Origin: CAVPKN01 sp963832835
Lineage (GTDB): Bacteria; Chlamydiota; Chlamydiia; Chlamydiales; JAAKFR01
Direction: 5' to 3'
DNA length: 64,000 bases
Assembly: GCA_963832835.1 (NCBI GenBank)
Contig: CAWHVD010000001.1
Span: 1,364,001 to 1,428,000 of the forward strand
Shown: positions 35,801-43,769 of the stretch, piece by piece
How positions within the stretch are numbered: the first letter of the stretch is position 1
Layout of the letters: each line of letters begins with the position of its first letter
Translations under genes and position numbers: made by a program
The notes under the pieces: model-generated
Told to the model about the DNA's origin: nothing
Seen by the model: the letters and a program-made list of their open reading frames with translations, nothing else
Databases searched by the model: none

Positions 35801-38800
35801 TCCTCTGTGAGATAGAGCAATTGATGCGAGTTGTGATAAACTACCCCCGTTTCTACATTCAGACGGTAGTGCCCTTTGGTGAGTATAGGATAATGCCCAA
35901 GGCAGAGATCTTCAGATAAGGGGGTTTCTGGCAAGAGTAGATGCAGCACTTCCGCGAAGGTTTTTTCTCCCCATGCTTTATCTTCAAAGGCAGATGCGAT
36001 CTCTGCGTGGTAGGTTTGTAGAGGAGAGGAAATCTCTACTAACAACCAGGGTGGGGGTTTTTTTTCTGATGGTTCGTCGTGGAGTATCCAAAATTGGGCT
36101 TTAATCAATTCCCGTAACGACTCTTTCCCTCTGGGAAGCCCTATTTGGTACAAAAAGAGTAAATGACAATAAAGAGAATAGGGAGACGAAGAGCTTTTTG
36201 CACTCATCAACAAAAACTGTTCGTAACCCTCAAGGGTTGTCAAGGAAGCTTGGGTATATGTCTCAACACAAAGGCCCAACCGGACTAAAAAGTGACATGT
36301 ATTCTCATTGGTATGGGAACCCCTAAAGTGGTCGATGCCTTGTGCGATGACATTCCTTAAATGGTCCAAAATCGCTTTTTCATGGTTGATTTTATGTGTT
36401 AACAAACCGGGTTGAAACAATCCGATTTCAACCATCTGCTGGATTTCACTCTCACAAAGAAGGGAGATATGGCTGCGCATCCATTGAATCACCGAAGTGA
36501 TCTGTAGCGCAGGGGTAGAAAAAATGCGCGCCCATTGCCTATAAAGCGATGTATTCCAAATGGGACGATGAAAAATTTCGTTTTTCATGCATTGGGTGGC
36601 ATTTTCTGAAACATCCTCCCATTTTTTATCGATGCATTTACTTACAGAGCGTGAGACAGCGCAACCTAGAGCTGTCAGTTTGGAATGCACTACCGTACTT
36701 TCCGGAGCATCAATGGAGATGTGATTGACTTGGGTAATTGCACGGTGTACTCGCAACCCATTGTTAAGGGATAGTCCGCCCCGAAAAATCTGCCAAGAGG
36801 TGTGGGCAAGGTAGTAGAGGGTTTCAATAACCGGTGGGATATAACGGCCATCTTCATTCATCCACAAAGTGATAAATTGCTCCTCGAGCGGGAGCATACG
36901 CGCTTGTTGATCCAGCTTTTCTAAAAAGGGTTCTAGAAATTTCAAGTGTGAGTGGACAGAGCTCCAGGCCTGCATATAAATCTTTTTTCTGAATTCCTTG
37001 ACACCTGCCTCGATGTTGAGAGTGCTGCTTCCTAATGCAAAGAGTGTGTAGGTGCTTTGGGCCTGAATGGTTTCAAAATAGTACCGGATTTCATGCCATT
37101 GAATATTAAGGGGTCCAACAGGGAGCCATAGAAATTCAAAATAGGTGTCTTTTGCAGAAAGTTTCGTATCGTCGAACAGAAAATCGGAGAAAGTGAACAA
37201 ATTAAAACGACTGGGATAAAAGGGGGAAGCAAAGCCATTTAAGTACTCACCCCCTTTTCTACGGGCGAGCTTGTCTACAATGGCATACCCTATCAATAGG
37301 ATGAAGATCTGAGGGTAGTCCCGGTCTTCATTTTTAGACAGCTCATTGCATATCCCCAAGTTTGCTAAAAGAGCTAAGGAGGTTGCGATCTCTTCAATTG
37401 CTTCCTCAGGCACAAGGTCCCAAAAATCGTGATTTTTCGGATGAGGAATAGGCAAAAAGGACATCGCTTTGTAAACAAACTGATGTGCCTTTAGTGGTCC
37501 CACTTTTTGAATTAAATCGTCTGCTGCCTTAACCCAAGTTTGCAAGATGGCTAAGACATGTTCTGGATTAGGGGAAGTGAGAGGTGGTGTACAGACAGAT
37601 TCCCCACAATAAATCTCATTTGCGATGAGAGAGTGGGTTTTAAAGCGGTACTTGGGATGACTCATGTAACAGGAAAAAGATTCTGGGAGCAGTTGAGGGG
37701 TGAGCGCACCAAGAGTGGTCTTTTTGAGCCCTTTGATCTGAGCTCTTGTGTCCTGGGTAATCGGTTTAAGGAGCATGTGGATGTGCTCGACCTCCTTCTG
37801 AGTAAGGGCTTGGTTGTTCAGGCTATGTATTGCAAACTCTTGCAAACCATTTTTCAATAAGGTCCATAGATCTACCGTTCCCTTATTCTCCTTAAGATCC
37901 CGGTAGAAAAAGAGAATATCACAGAGTTTTTCTAAACAAAAAAGGCACCTAATGTCCTCTTTGCTGTAGCCCCGATCGATCAAAACATCTTTCACTACAA
38001 GAACAATAGCCATATCTGCACAGATATCGCCTAGTTGAGGTTTGCTACTTCGATCGACTAATTTGGAATCAAAAGAGGAGTGGATCTTACCTAACATATA
38101 CAACACACCGTAGACATCCTCGGCCGAATAACCCCTGACTTGTGCGGGACATTGCTGCGTTTGTAAAAGTATCAGATGTGAGAGAGCCTCTATGCCTCTT
38201 TCAGAAAAAAGAGTTTCAGTCTCAATCATTGCCGGAAAAGATTGGAAGTGATAATGCCCTCCCGAGACATTCCAATCTAATTGAGGGTGCATATGCACAC
38301 CTTCTCCTAAATTTAAGGCAAGCGCCTCAATCTGCTTTCCCCTGGCCCTTAATTTCAGAGGAATGGCATGGCCGTTATTATTCACTCCCTCCCTATAACC
38401 TAGCGGCGTATAATGCACTTTGTGAAGATGAAGCCCCTGCTTGATTTCTTCCAGAGTAGTCACAGCCGCCACCTGGCATTCTCCTACGCTACTATACCGT
38501 CTAAGGGTTGCTGCATAGTCTTGTAGGATTATGCTTAATTCACAGAGATGCTTTTTGGAAATTTTCAAAGGTAGAGGGAGAGCTTTTTCCTGATTCCATA
38601 ATGCAATCAGTTCTATCCAGTGGTTTGCACTCGCGAGGCTGCTTGTGCCTACAATTTCGGTACCATCGAGATAAGCTGGAACTAAACGGTGCGCAAATTG
38701 ACGAGCTGTGATCGAAAAGCAAACGTCCTCTTCAATCCCTTTAAGAGAGGGAGTCTGTCCAACGCTTGTCTGAGGTATTGCAGAAATAGGGGTAATTGGA

Positions 38801-38829
38801 TTTCTATGAAAGATATTTTCAAAAAACAT
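29830..38829 (-). CDS. Giant 2999-residue protein with P-loop ATPase-like region (DUF3638-like)
   Basis: One uninterrupted reading frame of 9 kb. Most of it is predicted soluble, helical and unfamiliar. A Walker A, LFVAPAGEGKTTLYIPIA, lies near 2000, and a Walker B-like ILVDECRQN about 125 residues later. This spacing and the text resemble the DUF3638/DUF3645 region of very large proteins of eukaryotes and chlamydiae, probably helicase-like. Residues about 1930-1990, just before the P-loop strand, are an in-frame copy of the palindromic repeat also present at 8329. No signal peptide or membrane segment is evident. A host-directed role is inferred only from size and relatives. Confidence 0.7.
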   Translation of the reverse strand: MFFENIFHRNPITPISAIPQTSVGQTPSLKGIEEDVCFSITARQFAHRLVPAYLDGTEIVGTSSLASANHWIELIALWNQEKALPLPLKISKKHLCELSIILQDYAATLRRYSSVGECQVAAVTTLEEIKQGLHLHKVHYTPLGYREGVNNNGHAIPLKLRARGKQIEALALNLGEGVHMHPQLDWNVSGGHYHFQSFPAMIETETLFSERGIEALSHLILLQTQQCPAQVRGYSAEDVYGVLYMLGKIHSSFDSKLVDRSSKPQLGDICADMAIVLVVKDVLIDRGYSKEDIRCLFCLEKLCDILFFYRDLKENKGTVDLWTLLKNGLQEFAIHSLNNQALTQKEVEHIHMLLKPITQDTRAQIKGLKKTTLGALTPQLLPESFSCYMSHPKYRFKTHSLIANEIYCGESVCTPPLTSPNPEHVLAILQTWVKAADDLIQKVGPLKAHQFVYKAMSFLPIPHPKNHDFWDLVPEEAIEEIATSLALLANLGICNELSKNEDRDYPQIFILLIGYAIVDKLARRKGGEYLNGFASPFYPSRFNLFTFSDFLFDDTKLSAKDTYFEFLWLPVGPLNIQWHEIRYYFETIQAQSTYTLFALGSSTLNIEAGVKEFRKKIYMQAWSSVHSHLKFLEPFLEKLDQQARMLPLEEQFITLWMNEDGRYIPPVIETLYYLAHTSWQIFRGGLSLNNGLRVHRAITQVNHISIDAPESTVVHSKLTALGCAVSRSVSKCIDKKWEDVSENATQCMKNEIFHRPIWNTSLYRQWARIFSTPALQITSVIQWMRSHISLLCESEIQQMVEIGLFQPGLLTHKINHEKAILDHLRNVIAQGIDHFRGSHTNENTCHFLVRLGLCVETYTQASLTTLEGYEQFLLMSAKSSSSPYSLYCHLLFLYQIGLPRGKESLRELIKAQFWILHDEPSEKKPPPWLLVEISSPLQTYHAEIASAFEDKAWGEKTFAEVLHLLLPETPLSEDLCLGHYPILTKGHYRLNVETGVVYHNSHQLLYLTEDVRLKFTGMKNNRLVWLKNPALKGFGIPHHQGWRMSRKLAKPASKGAELPQCRFKDKVFYSADGLSKIAYSLVENKSAVYHRFPNLVGYKDKWFCEIHMDDKWIKSCYLMHSPSFDYWRCHNEKCNFHLIVICKKGEYQPLYMIEESGTSRVLKLRSQGNQQIPLRHLQLVNTWKRQYSYKPHKDTSLIEWFKRLAASKEACVWVNHISGNIEELDLIDLEVSFKEETGRFRCLTFPDFFLADEQSLDALDHFEGALVLENSTKTCVLLPIRPLRPQDDNFSTEVIYKEGFLNQDPSGSKTLKVYLYELDPLTGDLVQPDAAANLYLTLLFAMKRNYEKALRYLEKTRTFCHMMGALDWIIQPFYDLKDHSPEALAFYLRYAIHLIRNAEQVILEGYGYKGADLPYIFYLWTAKHYTKYLRVQNIKQVSRIPAHIRLTHEDELFLLKNLHRALTEEDKKALSIAKSKLPKAAQFKAAIQATLPQPHWIPLFDIRQKMLQAGNWIGQISPTDYSPLLSDHVFHLATDFSQINKHFPFLDIRTSYQPCVRFTTSNLRKHFMTLYERARQGKGEFDLFFLMRSGELGENAQYVQLLRYVLCYPDRFQGLDFGPDQATNLKVFEEIIGIGDGILAHLWQQANRVQTWMGSHSIHFDYQKPISLTLHKPPALKPLLWRFDLADVRELQNFLKTVDSYFLETYLEFVQEAYFKQDSTFVFSKLDLDAENPTTQDIVTRLQAGHAQLLQPRYGKKIYQLKQQTTLSDCLKAATHLLETRHQKAAQIKEEAQALANSYPQTAYRLGLGKMGADLTEITMDGILTQCYLAQNITRVRMANPSLEPKQLYRLMLMTIHYHLLRIQMHQLERGIVTLQKTGSIQMFAESIAVYEDFDPTAEPEMILYQSRTGKSLRKQQADLLTWEIETTSLRARKETTSAFGLCEAKPNRSECSSHPSEEHHSRIGKGDEEDRLSKVVASPNTEVISLRALNSKVRLFVAPAGEGKTTLYIPIAMKRLQRGGFVPFSASSKALYRIDREGLKATSLHVFSFEIDVLELALSTHTTAADFQWFYERLVQSPQNGYKLTPEVYYALALNYQLALEQKSVQTVYWLRRIFAYFKEKGAILVDECRQNCSPFTQAKIGIGKPVSLPPIDCKTLLEIYRLLMSTTVVTQEGRTIQETVGLQDNLQATMSQQELKLVKEAVLKQLINETDWLKNKSIAAQQRAFELIHIYFEEFFNTAMSLVWRMHHVQSIKHGEDLHVPARTRQATRSNFDDIYLTLIATIHGIFQEGIQDPQALKLFEELEKTHISEVGSSTAISEIETLFGKWVGVEGFRLSHFSMAHPESRERFHRLVERNGEVIFWLLEHVILKQAQYSPEQISVTPVHFLHAFNQTTLFSADPGPRQIYGIYDTGKHIREDPTFLAHAVQQFLSPENSQFITFPHLDQARTFFDALLKENPSIFSHLRMICDAGGMLRNFTVTECVSSFFEMLKEYPHILLDGLIMFEEASDKEEETRLFLWMKDTSEPQELNGHDIPAALSSLGLNWEKLNLLTIIDPSHRAGANIEQPKGSSVLALLGEELTLSDDAQGKLRGRGVLKNEQRIIWGVSQKLAPLISDHLNPTSTLEWEMRNESKMIDKEILLSAFQQIDYWIEEPVRRMLLSEDDPQKQIAIWKRYRQGFVKQVAIDPIARFKGKRARAPTEKVLWDYAKQKYGSFQFDMPWDKAAVLCRTLSPIIRFVAKRQPQLFTTAHVDSRQHATIFTFQKEEMKKEQITSDHINLVPVASLPLPEGITISSSTFVTHLISHSRSVQEVFGSSHLTHGLYFTRNALCTAKMGETPLQETYLKPVQYFLLLYHKNRLAAFALSDTEASFFQNALINKKIWEGHLALLSADGQLVQNGLGTSRFTSAMLNATFIQDIVIDIGLARCTLLHPLRFIERIEKWDDFWPMWEKIKKWQPLPHFVHAQGVEKHVPERIKKWRKPQSTNFSSFFGSFKLFS
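32860..33042 (-). repeat. In-frame palindromic repeat element, copy 2
   Basis: About 183 bp, roughly 90% identical by eye to the copy at 8329, same strand relative to its gene and same frame (LRARKETTSAFGLCEAKPNR). Terminal inverted arms start TAGGGCTCGTAAAGAAATAA and TAAGGGCTCGTAAAGAAACA. No stop codon in the host frame. Confidence 0.9.
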
Positions 38830-39003
38830 GTAAATATTTTACATGTTAATTGTTAATAATATGTAAAGGGTGGTCAGTTCCGTTGGGCGGGCCCCGGCAA
38901 AGTTGGACCCTAAGGAGCGCTATCGCGCTCTAAGAGGATTTTATTTCTATCTTGGATTACCTCTTTAGGAGCTCTATCTGATGGGCGGCCTCGAACCATA
39001 CTG
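38830..39003. other. Region upstream of the giant gene and the NEL gene
   Basis: Divergent promoter space. The frame of the NEL gene stays open back to 38914 without an ATG, and the DNA around 38905-38940 holds a short stem (GAGCGC with GCGCTC). The missing start suggests that the NEL gene once extended further. Confidence 0.4.
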
Positions 39004-39960
39004 TTGGAAAATACAGGCCTTTCTGAAGCTATTATTGATAGGCTCAGGGCAACGGATGCCCCTGGTATGCAGTTTCAATTTTCGTACGCAGCTTCAAAGC
39101 TAGAGAAGACTTTTAACACGTTGGATGAAGCATTTAAATTTTGGGAAGTAGTGCCCCAGCCGGTAATTGATCTAGAGGATACGGATTTGGAGTATGTGCT
39201 TACCTTTCTAGGCAGACTAACAACAACTCCTGAATATCAGAATATTCAATCTCGCCCAAGCCTAAAACAGCGTTTGATCGATGCTTTTAATCTCATGGCA
39301 ACCGATCATGAGATTAGGGATCTAGCCGTCACAATCATTGACAATGGCCTGAGCTCATGCGATGACCGCATCATCTCTGCTTTAGATGAGATTGAGCTGA
39401 TCGTGCGTATTCGGCAAGTAGGTAACTCAGAAGCAGAGCTCCGTAAATTAGGGCGAAGCATGCTTCTCGTAGAAATGGTCAATAAAAAAGCACAGGAGCA
39501 TGCCAAAACTCTCACCTGGGTAGATGAAATCGAGATCCACCTTGCCTTTCAAATAGGCCTTGCTAAGAAACTAGAGCTCCCTTTATCAACGCAAAATATG
39601 ATATTCAGGCAAAGTGCGCAAATCACGGATACGCAGATACAAGCTCACGGTGATGAAATATTAAGAGCATGCAGTGAAGAACGTGTCGAGGCATACCTAA
39701 AAACTTGGGATCCATGGATGAAACACCAACGACGGCTCTCTGTTACTCCTTACAAAGAGCTGCCTATGGAACCAGGGATAAGAAAAAAAGAAGAATGCAT
39801 AATCTCATGCTGCGTTCCTGAAGAGCCCGTACTCTATAATGGTAAGGTCTACGACTATGCTACTTTCGTCGAAATCTATATCGATAAAGGTATAGATCCG
39901 TTCACAAGAGCGCTGATCAAGTGGAGTGAGTTGCGGCGTATAGAGTTCCGGTCGCAGTAG
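39004..39960 (+). CDS. NEL-type E3 ubiquitin ligase with a U-box-like C-terminus
   Basis: 318 residues. Residues about 45-235 match the IpaH/SspH NEL domain: FLGRLTTTPEYQNI, RPSLKQRLIDAFNLMATD, GLSSCDDRIISALDEIEL with catalytic Cys119 and Asp121, then RKLGRSMLLVEMVNKKAQEH, VDEIEIHLAFQIGLAKKLEL and a closing WDPWMKHQR. The usual N-terminal LRR is missing. The last 60 residues (IISCCVPEEPVLYNGKVYDY, GIDPFTRALIKWSELRRIEF) resemble a U-box, a combination I have not met. No ATG is available; TTG 39004 is a formal start, so the gene may be N-truncated. Confidence 0.8.
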   Translation: MENTGLSEAIIDRLRATDAPGMQFQFSYAASKLEKTFNTLDEAFKFWEVVPQPVIDLEDTDLEYVLTFLGRLTTTPEYQNIQSRPSLKQRLIDAFNLMATDHEIRDLAVTIIDNGLSSCDDRIISALDEIELIVRIRQVGNSEAELRKLGRSMLLVEMVNKKAQEHAKTLTWVDEIEIHLAFQIGLAKKLELPLSTQNMIFRQSAQITDTQIQAHGDEILRACSEERVEAYLKTWDPWMKHQRRLSVTPYKELPMEPGIRKKEECIISCCVPEEPVLYNGKVYDYATFVEIYIDKGIDPFTRALIKWSELRRIEFRSQ

Positions 39961-40166
39961 GGACTTCAATTTCTTGACGCTCCCATCACAGGTCCGTATG
40001 TGCAGTATTACCGTATACGGCTCCTACCTCAGTTACTTTTTCTCCTGTCAAAGCTAACCTCCTTTTGGTGCGTTAGCTTCTCCATAAAGACTTTTGTTAA
40101 AAATTGGTAAGTCTAATAGGACATTTCTACTTTGCAGGATTAGGACATTTCTATTTTGAGCCTACA
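39961..40166. mobile_element. Group II intron 3' relic and insertion-sequence end
   Basis: On the minus strand 39975-40022 reads GAGCCGTATACGGTAATACT followed by GCACATACGGACCTG, the shape of group II domain V and its 3' flank. At 40117-40134 and 40141-40158 there are direct repeats of TAGGACATTTCTAYTTTG, as found at the ends of some insertion sequences. Neither has a protein gene left. Together they mark a spot of past insertion. Confidence 0.6.
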
Positions 40167-40252
40167 ATTTCTTTATTTAATTGACTGTAATACTAAAAAG
40201 ATGTTATAATTTTCTTAAATTTAAGAAAGGGATTCATTTCATGCAAATCTAA

Positions 40253-40359
40253 ACAGATCATCCATATTTTCGGCTAAAAGCCTCCCTGTGGAGACTGTCC
40301 ACTCCCACTTTGGCAAAGTGGGCCTGTCTTAAGGATTCTGTTGGCTCGTGAATAATCAC
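40253..40359 (+). repeat. Small inverted-end repeat, family 2, copy 4 (degenerate left end)
   Basis: From ATCATCCATATTTTCGGC to GCTCGTGAATAATCAC. The left terminal bases (GTAACTATTCAGGTA) are lost or altered. Located upstream of the OTU gene, where it may form part of the promoter region. Confidence 0.82.
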
Positions 40360-40469
40360 GAGAATGAGTTGGTTAGTTAAAAATTTGAGTGAGTTGGAGC
40401 AGTTTTTCTATCAAAAATTAAGGTTGTTAGAGTAAAACATAAAGCGTTTTTAAAAATAGGTGTATACTG

Positions 40470-41879
40470 ATGTCATCAAGTGTAAGCAATAAAGATCAAC
40501 ATATAGTTGAACAATCCAGTTGGTTTGACTCTTCTAATTTTCGCTCTTCACTCACGGCCCATGTGATCACGGCTTTGGTAGTTGCAATTGTTGTAGGGGC
40601 GGGAGCTGCTATCGCTGCCTATTTTCTTACCCAGCATGTCATTTTGTGGACTGCAGTCGCCGGAGGTGGGAGCTTTGCATTGATCGGCGTCACTACTTTT
40701 GTCGCGCTGCGCTGTTGCCTTGGCGACCCTAAACCAGAGATCTCGGTAGGAACGATTACTCTTGATGTAGACGATGAACCCGGACCCAATCAAAAACCTA
40801 ATGTTCAACCTAAGAAAACTCTTGATGAGCGTGAACTCAGTGATTCGATACCACCACCAAACAATGCAACTCCATCAGCTGTAGTTTCAACGCAAGCTGT
40901 CTGTTTAGTAGGAGTACCCTACGAGGTTAAAAAAAATGTAGCTGTGGATCGAGCATCGCTCCCTGATTTAATAAGCACTCTAGATGAGAAGTTCTTTAAG
41001 AGGATGCAAGATTCGGGAATCGTTTACTACGATCCTACCAATGAGCTTCCCATTCCGCTTGCAAGGTTGTATCAAGAAATGTTGACGCATCCAACCTGTG
41101 GTGATAAGAGGGCTGTCCTTTTGAAATTATTAGCAGCAGAACTTCTTGATATCTACGTCCAAAAAGATTCCATAGAATTTGTTTACAAGTGCCTTTACGG
41201 CTTAGATGCAAATACTGTTGCTGCTCTCGGTAAGGAAGTTCCAACAACTTGCCTAAAAGGTATTCAGCTCGAATTTGCGTTGAAGCACTACCAAACAGCG
41301 AAGGAAAGCAAAGAAGCCGCTCGGGCCCATTCTAAAATTGATCAGCTTCTCACAAGTGAGCTGGGAAAGGGCAAGTTTTATCTGGGTGCTGCATTAGACA
41401 ATGGAGAATGTCTATTCCATGCAATGGCTCAGCAGTTAAGTTTACACACAGGTAAATCCATCACAGCAAAGATGCTACGTATGGAATGTGCTGAACACTT
41501 AGCACAGGAGCTCGAGTGTTCAGAAGAGCTATTGAAAGAGATAACGGTGTCTTCACGTGAGCTAGTAGAACAAGGCATGTCTGAAACAAAAACAGTTAGC
41601 TGGGGAGGTTCTGAACATATGCAGATCATTGCTGACGCGTATGACGTTGAGTTTAAAATTTATGAAGTAAATACAGATCGTGTAATAGAGAGAGAGGCTT
41701 TCAACGAAGTCAATCCAAAAACTGGATTAACTGACGAAACTCCAGCAGTCTATCAAGATGTACTTACTGTTGAAGTAAAAGAGATTAAACCAAAGTCTAA
41801 GTTGACAGATCGCACGCCGGTTCTACGGCTTGCTTTGATGAAGAGCCACTTCTTCCCCGTTTGGCCGAAGGTCTGTTAG
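40470..41879 (+). CDS. Inc-like membrane-anchored OTU-family cysteine protease
   Basis: 469 residues. Residues about 30-82 are two closely spaced hydrophobic segments (TALVVAIVVGAGAAIAAYFL and ILWTAVAGGGSFALIGVTTF), the bilobed Inc pattern. The C-terminal part has the OTU text: ALDNGECLFHAMAQQL with Asp311 and Cys314, SWGGSEHMQIIADAYDVEFK (usual WGG and helix) and KSHFFPVW with His460. OTU proteases remove ubiquitin from substrates. As an Inc-like protein it would display the protease on the host side of the inclusion (inference). Its N-terminus is shared with the short gene at 29272. Confidence 0.85.
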   Translation: MSSSVSNKDQHIVEQSSWFDSSNFRSSLTAHVITALVVAIVVGAGAAIAAYFLTQHVILWTAVAGGGSFALIGVTTFVALRCCLGDPKPEISVGTITLDVDDEPGPNQKPNVQPKKTLDERELSDSIPPPNNATPSAVVSTQAVCLVGVPYEVKKNVAVDRASLPDLISTLDEKFFKRMQDSGIVYYDPTNELPIPLARLYQEMLTHPTCGDKRAVLLKLLAAELLDIYVQKDSIEFVYKCLYGLDANTVAALGKEVPTTCLKGIQLEFALKHYQTAKESKEAARAHSKIDQLLTSELGKGKFYLGAALDNGECLFHAMAQQLSLHTGKSITAKMLRMECAEHLAQELECSEELLKEITVSSRELVEQGMSETKTVSWGGSEHMQIIADAYDVEFKIYEVNTDRVIEREAFNEVNPKTGLTDETPAVYQDVLTVEVKEIKPKSKLTDRTPVLRLALMKSHFFPVWPKVC

Positions 41880-41898
41880 CCGTAGAAGAAGGGCAGCG

Positions 41899-42867
41899 TT
41901 ATCCCAAGACGTAGTGAAAGATGAGGGGAGCCACAATCGAGGCGTCCGATTCGATGATGAAGCTTGGGGTGTCGACGCTTAGTTTGCCCCAGGTAATTTT
42001 TTCGTTGGGTACTGCGCCGCTATAGGAGCCAAAAGAGGTTGTACTATCACCAATCTGGCAGAAATAGGCCCATAAGGGGACATCTAGCTGGAGATCTTGC
42101 CGGATGAGGGGAACAACGCAAATAGGGAAGTCGCCAGCAATTCCACCCCCAATTTGGAAAAAGCCGATTGTGGAGTGTGCCGACTGCTGCTTATACCAAT
42201 CGATTAAGAGAGTCATCTGTTCTAATCCCGATTTCACAACATGGATGTTTTTAATGTCATGCGTGATGACATGGGAGACAAAGATATTGCCGAGCGTCGA
42301 GTCTTCCCAGCCTGGGGTAATAATGGGCAAGTTTTTTTCTTTAGCTGCCAGTAACCATGAGTGTTTAGGATCGATCTCAAATGCACCTTGGATGGAAGGG
42401 AGATCGAGAAGCTGGTACATAAACTCAAAAGGGAAGTAACTCTTACCTTCGGTATCAGCCTTTTGCCAGAGGGTTAGGATTTCCTTTTCAATGCGGCGGA
42501 TGGCGGTGCTTTCAGGAATGCAGGTGTCAGTGACGCGATTCATTCCTCTTTTTAATAGGTCGCCCTCTTCGGCTTTGGTGAGTGAACGGTAGTGGGGAAG
42601 ACGCAGATAATGCGTATGGGCGACAAGGTTGAAAACATCTTCTTCAAGATTAGCCCCAGTGCATGTGATTGCGTGCACTTTGTCCTGGCGGATCATTTCA
42701 GCAAGCGAGATCCCTATCTCAGCAGTGCTCATGGCACCGGCCAAGGTGACCATCATTTTTCCTTTTTTGTCCAGATGAGCGATCCATCCTTCGGCTGCTT
42801 CCACGCAGACGGCAGCGTTAAAATGCTTAAAATTTTTTTGCATAAAGGAACGGATAGTCGTAGTCAT
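41899..42867 (-). CDS. Deoxyhypusine synthase-like protein
   Basis: 322 residues related to eukaryotic and archaeal deoxyhypusine synthase: MVTLAGAMSTAEIGISLAEM, ITCTGANLEEDVFNLV, FFQIGGGIAGDFPICVVPLI and TWGKLSVD. The last holds the Lys equivalent to the catalytic Lys of human DHS, and ESDASIVAPLIF closes the active site. Bacteria have no eIF5A, so the likely role is polyamine chemistry, such as homospermidine synthesis from putrescine. It overlaps speB by four bases and ends the three-gene polyamine operon. Confidence 0.92.
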   Translation of the reverse strand: MTTTIRSFMQKNFKHFNAAVCVEAAEGWIAHLDKKGKMMVTLAGAMSTAEIGISLAEMIRQDKVHAITCTGANLEEDVFNLVAHTHYLRLPHYRSLTKAEEGDLLKRGMNRVTDTCIPESTAIRRIEKEILTLWQKADTEGKSYFPFEFMYQLLDLPSIQGAFEIDPKHSWLLAAKEKNLPIITPGWEDSTLGNIFVSHVITHDIKNIHVVKSGLEQMTLLIDWYKQQSAHSTIGFFQIGGGIAGDFPICVVPLIRQDLQLDVPLWAYFCQIGDSTTSFGSYSGAVPNEKITWGKLSVDTPSFIIESDASIVAPLIFHYVLG

Positions 42868-43769
42868 AGATCACTCCTGAATTGATAACTCAATAATTTG
42901 TAGATTAGCTTTGCAGCTAGGTAATCGGGGGCATGGTCATGGGGGCGTGGGCACAGCTCGACAACATCGAAGCCAACGACAGTTTTTTCTGCAAAGACTC
43001 GGCTTAAGACTTGCATCGTTTGGTTCCATCCCAAGCCTCCTGGTTCAGGGGTTCCTGTGGAGGGCATGAGTGAAGAGTCAAATGCATCCAGATCAAATGA
43101 GATGTAGATGGGGCCGCGTAACTGCTCTAGCATCCGATCGATCCAGAGGCCATTCGCATCAAGCTCGTGGGCAAAAAATGTATGGGATCTTTCTTGAAGG
43201 GGCAATTCTTCGATGCTCATACTCCGGATGCCTACCGAAACAATTTTTTCGACATTTTCAAGCTCTTTCACCCGAGCCATCACTGAAGCATGGCTCCAGG
43301 GGTTTCCCTCGTAAGCTGGTTGCAAATCGGCATGCGCATCGAACTGGAGTACCGTCAGATTAGGAAATTTCTCGGCATACGCACGTATAGGAGCATAGGA
43401 GATGGCGTGTTCTCCGCCTATAGTCACTACGTATTTGCCTTGAGCTAGATAGCCTTTTACTGCCTTGTAAGTTTTGTCCAGCATCTTTTCAGAGCTTTTT
43501 TCCTCTATGGGCAGAGCTGTAAAAATCCCTTGTAAATAGACCTCAGAGTGGGTTTCGATGTCATACAGCTCTAAATTTCTAGAGGCTTCGATCAGTGCAG
43601 AGGGACCAAGATCGCTCCCTTTTTGGTAGGTAGTAGTTAGATCAAATGGAACGGGCAGAATGACAACACGGGCAGATTCTTTTGCACCATAAGGACCTGG
43701 CAGCCCACCAAATCTCCCTTCAATCCCATGCCCCTGTCCAATAGGAGTGTTGCAGTTGTCTTGTTTCAT
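42864..43769 (-). CDS. speB: Agmatinase
   Basis: 301 residues of the ureohydrolase family, which splits agmatine to putrescine and urea. The binuclear manganese ligands are in IGGEHAIS, LQFDAHADL and ISFDLDAFDSS. The closing STGTPEPGGLGWNQTM is diagnostic. ATG overlaps the speA stop as ATGA, and the stop overlaps the deoxyhypusine-synthase-like gene the same way. Operon order matches the pathway order. Confidence 0.95.
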   Translation of the reverse strand: MKQDNCNTPIGQGHGIEGRFGGLPGPYGAKESARVVILPVPFDLTTTYQKGSDLGPSALIEASRNLELYDIETHSEVYLQGIFTALPIEEKSSEKMLDKTYKAVKGYLAQGKYVVTIGGEHAISYAPIRAYAEKFPNLTVLQFDAHADLQPAYEGNPWSHASVMARVKELENVEKIVSVGIRSMSIEELPLQERSHTFFAHELDANGLWIDRMLEQLRGPIYISFDLDAFDSSLMPSTGTPEPGGLGWNQTMQVLSRVFAEKTVVGFDVVELCPRPHDHAPDYLAAKLIYKLLSYQFRSDL

